A stretch of 9,719 bases of DNA from an uncultured Rothia sp. (GTDB lineage: Bacteria > Actinomycetota > Actinomycetes > Actinomycetales > Micrococcaceae). Below are positions 5,961 to 9,719 of this stretch, piece after piece. The notes beneath the pieces were generated by a model. It saw only the letters and a program-made list of their open reading frames with translations. It was not told where the DNA came from and did not search any database. The stretch spans positions 1-9,719 of the forward strand of contig NZ_CALJRY010000311.1 in the NCBI RefSeq assembly GCF_937976295.1, given 5' to 3'. Position 1 is the stretch's first letter. The number at the start of each line of letters is the position of its first letter. The position numbers and the translations under genes were made by a program.

Positions 5961-6873
5961 TTGCGAAACGCTCGGTCAGCAGCTTCTGGTAGTCCTCTTC
6001 GGTCAGGGCTTCCACGTTGAGGCGGGTGCCGTTGACCGGTTCCAGGTGCATCCAGTTCTTGATGGTTTCTGCCCACTTGTTGCTTGCCAGCTGCGGGTTC
6101 AGCGCCGCCATACCGGTTGCGAACTTGGAGATCTTCGCGGGGGTGATGCCGGCATCCCAGAGGTGCTGGTCTGCTACGGAGGGCTCCACACCGGACTTGG
6201 TTTCGATGATGACCGCGTTCGGCAGACCGTAGGTGGTTCCGACCAGGTTGCCGTGGTAGTTGCGGTAGTTCACGCCCGCCATGAGGATGTTCTCGGACAT
6301 GGGCGTCCAGGTCAGGTTGGCATCTACCGTCATACGGGAGGCGACCGGGTTCTTCTCGCTCTGCGGCAGGAAGACCGTGGTGCGGCGGTAGCCGGTGGTC
6401 AGAACCGCCTCCAGCTTCTCGACCGGGCCTGCGAGGATATCGCCGAGTGCTTCGGTGATGTACTCGTGGCCTGCTGCGGTGAGCGTATCGCGCTCCTCGA
6501 AGGTGTAGGGGATGCGCTTCTTGACGGTCATGTCCTGCTCACCGTCGGTCTTGACCTCCAGGAAGGTCAGCTTCGAATCCAGGTAGCTACGGGTACGGAT
6601 CTTGAAGGTGTCGTCGCGGCTGTAGGCTGCCGAGTGATAGCTCTGCATCTGCGGGGTGTCGAAGTAGACCGAGTCGTAAGCGAAGTCGCGCTGACCCTTG
6701 ATTTCCATGACGGAGGCGTCTGCGTCGAGGGTGGCGAGTACCTTGGCGGCGGTTTCTGCATCGACAATGTACTTGCGGTCCACACGAGTCTGCATGGCTG
6801 CCTTCTCGTTCATGGCTTCGAGGCTGATGCTCTTCCATTCGGTGGGGATGATGTTTGCGGCTGCGTTAGTCAT
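5953..6873 (-). CDS. VTC domain-containing protein (polyphosphate polymerase-like)
   Basis: The 306-residue soluble protein resembles the catalytic tunnel domain of yeast VTC4, which makes polyphosphate from ATP. Visible family motifs are VDRKYIVD (31-38), SVYFDT (68-73), the basic strand FKIRTRSY (90-97), FLEVKT (104-109), KKRIPY (118-123), GYRRTTVF (161-168), the likely metal-binding Glu in VIIETKSG (221-228, Glu224) and a C-terminal ISKFATGM (248-255) with the conserved Lys. All the charged positions expected of an active enzyme appear present. A longer reading frame begins at a GTG at 6924 but has no ribosome site. I chose the ATG at 6871-6873 because GAAGGA lies just upstream. It is soluble, without signal or membrane helices, so it is cytoplasmic and probably works with the adjacent DUF4956 membrane protein. 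That bacterial VTC-like proteins make polyphosphate is known for some and is not demonstrated here. Confidence 0.9.
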   Translation of the reverse strand: MTNAAANIIPTEWKSISLEAMNEKAAMQTRVDRKYIVDAETAAKVLATLDADASVMEIKGQRDFAYDSVYFDTPQMQSYHSAAYSRDDTFKIRTRSYLDSKLTFLEVKTDGEQDMTVKKRIPYTFEERDTLTAAGHEYITEALGDILAGPVEKLEAVLTTGYRRTTVFLPQSEKNPVASRMTVDANLTWTPMSENILMAGVNYRNYHGNLVGTTYGLPNAVIIETKSGVEPSVADQHLWDAGITPAKISKFATGMAALNPQLASNKWAETIKNWMHLEPVNGTRLNVEALTEEDYQKLLTERFATA

Positions 6874-6989
6874 GGGTCTTCGTCCTTCTGGGGGTGTTGC
6901 CCGGTGCGTTAGTCGTGGGTGCACGGTGGGCAGCTGGGATGTTGCGTATCTGTTAGAGGGGCGGCTGTGTGCCCGGCTTAGGTGGCTGT

Positions 6990-7019
6990 CTACTTAGAGA
7001 CGAGCTACTTAGAGATGAG
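6990..7019 (-). repeat. 15-bp tandem duplication of the 3' end of the DUF4956 gene, including its stop codon
   Basis: CTACTTAGAGACGAG (6990-7004) is followed directly by CTACTTAGAGATGAG (7005-7019), identical at 14 of 15 positions. The right unit encodes the final LISK and TAG. The left unit repeats it as LVSK and TAG in the same frame, just after the true stop. Confidence 0.9.
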
Positions 7020-7733
7020 GGTCCGTTCGGTCCGCTTGAGCGGAATCATCTGGGTGTCCAGCGCGGCGTGCGCCTCGGCGGTGGGGGCCGCTACCTGGCG
7101 GGTTGCACTGATCTGGGGCTCTGCCAGGGGCGAGGCTGCGTTAGCCGGTGCCGCCTCCACTGCCGCGGGGGTGCCGCCCTCGGGGGTTTCCTTGGGCTGG
7201 TAGGTGACGGTGGCGCGGGTCAGGTTGTTCACCATGTCCAGCTCGGTGATCTTCACCGAGGTGACGGTGTAACCCAGGTGCTTGCTCAGGTAGCTCTTGA
7301 GCTCTTCCTCGTCGCTGATAGCACGATCGGCGGTAACGGTCTGGGTCAGTTCCTTAGAGGCCGGAGCGCTACGCGAGTCGAGGATCGCGATCAGGGCGAC
7401 CAGGGTAGCCATGAGGGCGAAGGCGATATATGCCGGGCTGATGTTCACACCGGCGATCATGCCGACTGAGAGTGCTACGAAGTAGTAGCCGACTTCGCGC
7501 TGGCTGAGGGCGGTGGAGCGCAGTCGGATAATCGACAGGACACCGAAGAGACCCATACCCATTGCGGTTGCGTTCGATCCGGCTGATACCAGCGCCACCG
7601 AGACGGTGAAGATGCCGGCGTTGATGACCGCGTAGGAAATCATGAGTTCGCGGTTACGGTGCCGCACCATGTAGAGGGTGCAGAGAGCTGCGATGGCTAT
7701 CGCATCGGCAAGCGCCATGATAAGGATGTTCAT
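7005..7733 (-). CDS. DUF4956 domain-containing membrane protein
   Basis: A 242-residue protein with four likely membrane helices (about 3-23, 31-52, 82-98 and 100-118). Between the second and third is the family's conserved GLFGVLSIIRLRS segment (62-74), and a cytoplasmic C-terminal domain follows (about 120-180). The last ~60 residues are an Ala/Pro/Glu-rich tail that looks disordered. DUF4956 proteins have no established activity. They are repeatedly found next to VTC-domain genes and often CotH kinases, so a membrane partner or polymer channel for the VTC protein is a reasonable inference. The ATG (7731-7733) has GGAG about six bases upstream. It is the first gene of the operon, preceded by a ~250-nt AT-rich leader, with the VTC gene starting 131 nt after its stop. 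The GT/TM architecture matches the family length. Confidence 0.9.
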   Translation of the reverse strand: MNILIMALADAIAIAALCTLYMVRHRNRELMISYAVINAGIFTVSVALVSAGSNATAMGMGLFGVLSIIRLRSTALSQREVGYYFVALSVGMIAGVNISPAYIAFALMATLVALIAILDSRSAPASKELTQTVTADRAISDEEELKSYLSKHLGYTVTSVKITELDMVNNLTRATVTYQPKETPEGGTPAAVEAAPANAASPLAEPQISATRQVAAPTAEAHAALDTQMIPLKRTERTLISK

Positions 7734-7987
7734 TGGGTTCTCCAGCTTCGTGTCGTGATATCCGCTGTGCTCTTCGCTGTCTGTTCTTCAGCTCAGTGCT
7801 GTGCGTTCTTTGTAATCTCTAGACTCACGGTTGAAGCTATGTTTTTACTGTGTTTGCATTAACTTAGAGTTAAGTGTTTGCCTTCTCGCCCAAATTCCCT
7901 TGTCTACCCTCTAAATACGCAAATATTTTTTCTTTATTCACCTCTTTTTTGGGACGATTTCTATGCGGTTCACAGCTGAAAAGGCAC
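7734..7987 (-). promoter_or_regulatory. Upstream region of the DUF4956 operon with an operator-like inverted repeat
   Basis: This AT-rich non-coding stretch separates the operon from the terminator of the preceding gene, so it should contain the operon promoter. A perfect 6-3-6 inverted repeat, TTAACT-TAG-AGTTAA, lies at 7859-7873. The same site can also be read as 11-nt spaced half-sites (TTAACTT and TTAAGTG), a layout used by OmpR/PhoB-type response regulators. No convincing -35/-10 pair stands out. A weak option downstream on the minus strand is TTAATG with TAGCTT 17 nt apart. Confidence 0.5.
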
Positions 7988-8023
7988 AAAAAATGGGCCC
8001 CCTCCATAGCGGAGGGAGCCCAT
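7988..8023 (-). terminator. Rho-independent terminator of the excalibur/LAKTG gene
   Basis: ATGGGC plus CCCTCC (7993-8005) pairs with GGAGGG plus GCCCAT (8011-8023) with one mismatch and a 5-nt loop. A run of six T follows on the minus strand. It sits about 35 nt beyond the stop codon and isolates this gene from the DUF4956 operon. Confidence 0.92.
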
Positions 8024-8056
8024 AAAAGCAGCTAAAAACTTAGCGACTAGGCGTTA

Positions 8057-9100
8057 TTATGCCTTCTTGCGCATGCGGGTTGCCACGATGGTCGCACCAC
8101 CAGCACCCAGAGCAATCAGACCCAGGCCAGCAGCGGTCATCGCATCGGATGCACCGGTCTTAGCCAGGGAGGAAGAGCTCTTGGAGGATGCGTTCGAGGA
8201 GCCGGAGCCCAGGTTGTCGTTCGAGCTGGAGCTCAGCGAAACGCTGTCAGACTTCTTAGAGTTCTCGTAGTCAACGGGCTGCTCGCAGCCGATGCCGTCG
8301 CCGTCAGCGTCGAACTTCTCGCGGAAATCCGGGTGACCCTTGCGGATCGGTGCTTCGCCTGCAGCCTCAACGTCGGCGCAGTTCTGGAAGCGGAAGCTCT
8401 CGGAAGGCTGGGGAGCCGGAGCTGCATTCTCGTCAGCAGGCTTGGAGGAGTCTGCAGCGGGTGCAGAGGTCTCGTCAGCAGGCTTGGTTTCCTTAACGTC
8501 CTCAACAGCGGGTGCGGAGGATGCAGACTCGGATGCCTCAGCGCTGGGCTCGGTGGTCGGATCCTGGGTGGGAGCCGGAGTCGAGTCCTCGGTAGGAGCC
8601 GGGGTCGGATCCTCAGAGGGAGTCGGAGTCGGGTCCTCGGTAGGAGCGGGCTGCTCTGCAACCTTAATGGTCACGGTAGCTGCCTTACCGCCACGGGGAA
8701 CGTCGCCGTCCTTCAGGGAGCCGGACAGCAGGTAAATGTCAACGGAGACACTGCCGTGCAGCTCTTCCTGCCAGGGAATGGTAACGGAGAAGTTACCATC
8801 GCTATCAGCGTGGATTTCCAGGTAGTCCTGGCCGTCAATCTTAACGGCACCCTTGTTCAGCTTCAGTGCCAGAACGGAACCGGAGGTACCGTCAGCAGTC
8901 TTGAAGCCCTCGCCGCCAATGTTCAGGCCCTGACCCTCAACCCATACGTCGGGGGCGATGAACTGTGCAGAGTCTGCGTAGGTGTGGACGACCTGAGGCG
9001 CACCTTCAACAGCGAAGGTTGCGGGGACGGAAGTAGCAACGAGGCCACAGCCGATGAGGGCGGTGGCACCAATGCGTGCGATGTTGTTTCGAATATTCAT
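8057..9100 (-). CDS. Excalibur domain cell-surface protein with LAKTG sorting signal
   Basis: From the chosen ATG (9098-9100) the protein has 347 residues. A signal peptide (1-30, likely cleavage after ATFA) precedes an N-terminal beta-rich domain of unknown family (about 35-148). A Pro/Thr/Asp/Glu-rich stalk with four 8-residue repeats (153-184) and a Ser/Ala/Lys-rich linker follow. An excalibur calcium-binding domain (236-273) has FQNC, PIRKGHPDF, DADGDGIGC and the Cys241/Cys272 pair. A Ser-rich stretch, LAKTG (312-316), a hydrophobic segment and the basic end RMRKKA complete a sortase signal. LAXTG is the motif preferred by actinobacterial class E sortases. A longer frame reaches 9178 but would put 26 polar residues before the signal peptide, and the ATG at 9107-9109 is a close alternative. 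The GGGTGG ribosome site is weak. Covalent wall anchoring is inferred; the ligand of the N-terminal domain is unknown. Confidence 0.9.
   Translation of the reverse strand: MNIRNNIARIGATALIGCGLVATSVPATFAVEGAPQVVHTYADSAQFIAPDVWVEGQGLNIGGEGFKTADGTSGSVLALKLNKGAVKIDGQDYLEIHADSDGNFSVTIPWQEELHGSVSVDIYLLSGSLKDGDVPRGGKAATVTIKVAEQPAPTEDPTPTPSEDPTPAPTEDSTPAPTQDPTTEPSAEASESASSAPAVEDVKETKPADETSAPAADSSKPADENAAPAPQPSESFRFQNCADVEAAGEAPIRKGHPDFREKFDADGDGIGCEQPVDYENSKKSDSVSLSSSSNDNLGSGSSNASSKSSSSLAKTGASDAMTAAGLGLIALGAGGATIVATRMRKKA
8549..8644 (-). repeat. Four 24-bp tandem repeats encoding the P-T-E-D-P-T-P-A stalk
   Basis: Four degenerate 8-codon units (PTEDPTPT, PSEDPTPA, PTEDSTPA, PTQDPTTE) encode an extended acidic Pro/Thr stalk that would hold the N-terminal domain away from the wall. 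The units differ by a few substitutions, so expansion is not very recent. Confidence 0.88.
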
Positions 9101-9123
9101 GCCACCCATTCTAACGAGCGAAG

Positions 9124-9144
9124 CTTGGGATACCGACTCCCAAG
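9124..9144 (-). promoter_or_regulatory. Leader stem-loop just upstream of the excalibur gene
   Basis: CTTGGGA (9124-9130) and TCCCAAG (9138-9144) form a perfect 7-bp stem with a 7-nt loop, ending 23 nt before the chosen start codon. It could affect ribosome access or mRNA stability, or be a protein-binding site. No effect is proven. Confidence 0.45.
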
Positions 9145-9184
9145 ACGCCAATTCGCCATGACCTAACTCACAAAACATATTTTC

Positions 9185-9256
9185 CTTGAAGGTTTCTTGA
9201 AGGCATAGTTGAACTATATAAGCCTTTTATACCGCAGTGCACCCCTAAAGCCTCAA
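9185..9256 (-). promoter_or_regulatory. Promoter/operator region of the excalibur/LAKTG gene
   Basis: Two perfect direct repeats of CTTGAAGG (9185-9192, 9196-9203) are spaced one helical turn apart (11 nt). They adjoin a perfect inverted repeat ATAGTT-G-AACTAT (9205-9217). A possible promoter on the minus strand is TTGAGG (9251-9256) with TATAAA (9226-9231), but the 19-nt spacer is long. TATATA (9215-9220) is a second -10 option. If either is used, the repeats lie over or just after the start of transcription, fitting repression. A third CTTGAAG copy is at 9263-9269. Confidence 0.5.
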
Positions 9257-9346
9257 CCTAACCTTGAAGAAACCAACAAGCACATACCCCTACATACCCC
9301 GCCTCACCAGCACAACCCCACAGCAAAAACTGTCCTCCTTAAACGC

Positions 9347-9387
9347 GAAAATCCCCTCCACCCAAACGCTCAAAAGCATTCAGGGGA
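9347..9387 (-). terminator. Probable terminator of the right-edge excalibur gene
   Basis: On the minus strand CCCCT and AGGGG enclose an inner AATGCT/AGCGTT stem, then ATTTT follows. The two stems are joined by an asymmetric internal loop, so the structure is weaker than the other terminators here. It lies about 45-80 nt past the stop codon. The remainder of the 9241-9429 gap holds no gene I can support. Confidence 0.4.
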
Positions 9388-9429
9388 AGGGACCCTCACG
9401 CACCACCACGCCGGACGGCGGCACTAGTT

Positions 9430-9719
9430 TTAGGAGTTCTTGCGGTTACGCACAGCGGACACGCCAGCAACACCCAGCCCCAGAGCTACCAGGCCCATAC
9501 CAGCAATGGTGAAGGCATTGGAAGCACCGGTGTTCGCAAGGGAGGAGCGCTGAGCGCGGCTCGAAGTGTAGTTGCTCGAAGAGGAGGAGCCGCTACCCAG
9601 GTTGTCCAGACCGCCAGAGTTGCGGGAAGAAGAACCCGAAGAAATATTGGAGGAGGAGGAGGAGGAACCGTCGGTCACCTCGCTATTGATGACCTCGCAG
9701 CCCCAATCATTCTTGTCAT
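9430..9719 (-). CDS. Excalibur-type cell-surface protein with LANTG sorting signal, C-terminal part
   Basis: The frame is open to the right edge, so the start is outside the window and the GTG at 9676-9678 is merely an internal Val codon. The first visible residues, DKNDWGCEVINSE, look like the end of an excalibur calcium-binding domain, whose family ends in an Asp-rich loop followed by GCE or ACE. A long Ser-rich linker follows (six consecutive Ser, then more Ser/Asn/Gly). SSLANTGASNAF, a hydrophobic segment and the basic end RNRKNS make a sortase signal. The C-terminus closely parallels that of the next gene downstream (both have DNLGSGSS, then SLA-K/N-TGAS), so the two are paralogues or share a duplicated anchor module. 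It is expected to be covalently wall-attached. What its N-terminal part does cannot be seen. Confidence 0.85.
   Translation of the reverse strand, partial: DKNDWGCEVINSEVTDGSSSSSSNISSGSSSRNSGGLDNLGSGSSSSSNYTSSRAQRSSLANTGASNAFTIAGMGLVALGLGVAGVSAVRNRKNS
9649..9666 (-). repeat. Six-unit GGA/TCC trinucleotide tract in the LANTG protein gene
   Basis: Six perfect GGA triplets (TCC on the coding strand) encode six consecutive Ser in the linker. Slippage here would change linker length without breaking the frame. Confidence 0.85.

Noticed and set aside
5899..6912. A 337-residue plus-strand open frame opposite the VTC gene
   Set aside because: There are no family motifs. It is fully explained as a shadow of the VTC gene, whose conserved residues are unmistakable.
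6874..6924. An upstream GTG start that would lengthen the VTC protein by 17 residues
   Set aside because: No ribosome site precedes it and the added residues are not family-like. GAAGGA lies just upstream of the ATG at 6871-6873.
8549..8644. CRISPR-like array, considered because of regularly spaced 24-bp repeats
   Set aside because: The units are contiguous with no unique spacers and are in frame as 8-residue stalk repeats of a surface protein.
8333..9166. A 277-residue plus-strand open frame opposite the excalibur gene
   Set aside because: It is antisense to a gene with a clear signal peptide, excalibur domain and sorting signal. Its repetitive Arg/Ser/Gly composition is the complement of the Pro/Thr repeat tract.
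9101..9178. Upstream start for the excalibur protein (26 extra residues)
   Set aside because: It would place a polar, charged stretch before a normal signal peptide, and the region contains a leader hairpin. The ATG at 9098-9100 gives a typical signal peptide.
9209..9512. Plus-strand ORFs of 72 and 82 residues in the excalibur intergenic gap
   Set aside because: His/Pro/Thr-rich composition follows from the C/A-rich strand bias. They run into the terminator and the opposite-strand LANTG gene.

Overview
The window looks like a chromosomal segment of a moderately high-GC Gram-positive actinobacterium. The evidence is an actinobacterial DUF3073 gene, excalibur-domain surface proteins with LAXTG-type sorting signals, G/C-ending codons and GC-rich Rho-independent terminators. 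I suspect a Micrococcales member such as Rothia, but that is an impression of protein style and was not checked by any search.

Layout. The left end holds the 3' part of a plus-strand subtilisin-family (S8) protease, followed by a bidirectional terminator. Everything else is on the minus strand, so reading in transcription order starts at the right edge. (i) The C-terminal part of an excalibur/LANTG surface protein. (ii) A complete excalibur/LAKTG surface protein with its own terminator. (iii) An apparent three-gene operon: a DUF4956 membrane protein, a VTC-domain (polyphosphate polymerase-like) protein, and a large lipoprotein with a beta-helical carbohydrate-binding domain (Cthe_2159-like), ending in a terminator. 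(iv) A small DUF3073 gene with promoter and terminator. (v) A two-gene unit with a 4-nt ATGA overlap: a phosphodiester glycosidase (NAGPA-type) with a Tat-like signal anchor, then a family 2 glycosyltransferase fused to a GtrA-like membrane domain. This unit converges on the protease gene.

How the genes may work together. All groups but DUF3073 point to the cell envelope: cell-wall anchored proteins, a secreted or surface protease, lipid-linked sugar transfer and phosphodiester-sugar hydrolysis. The DUF4956-VTC-carbohydrate-binding cluster is a recurrent but poorly understood association. Here it has no CotH kinase gene between or beside its members.

Most unusual observation. Each of the three consecutive operon genes (DUF4956, VTC, carbohydrate-binding lipoprotein) ends in a short tandem duplication of its own 3' end that includes the stop codon, with periods of 15, 18 and 22 bp. 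I see no comparable duplication at the other gene ends in the window. Other points are a direct-repeat plus inverted-repeat cluster upstream of the complete excalibur gene, an operator-like inverted repeat upstream of the DUF4956 operon, and a long hairpin between the VTC and lipoprotein genes.
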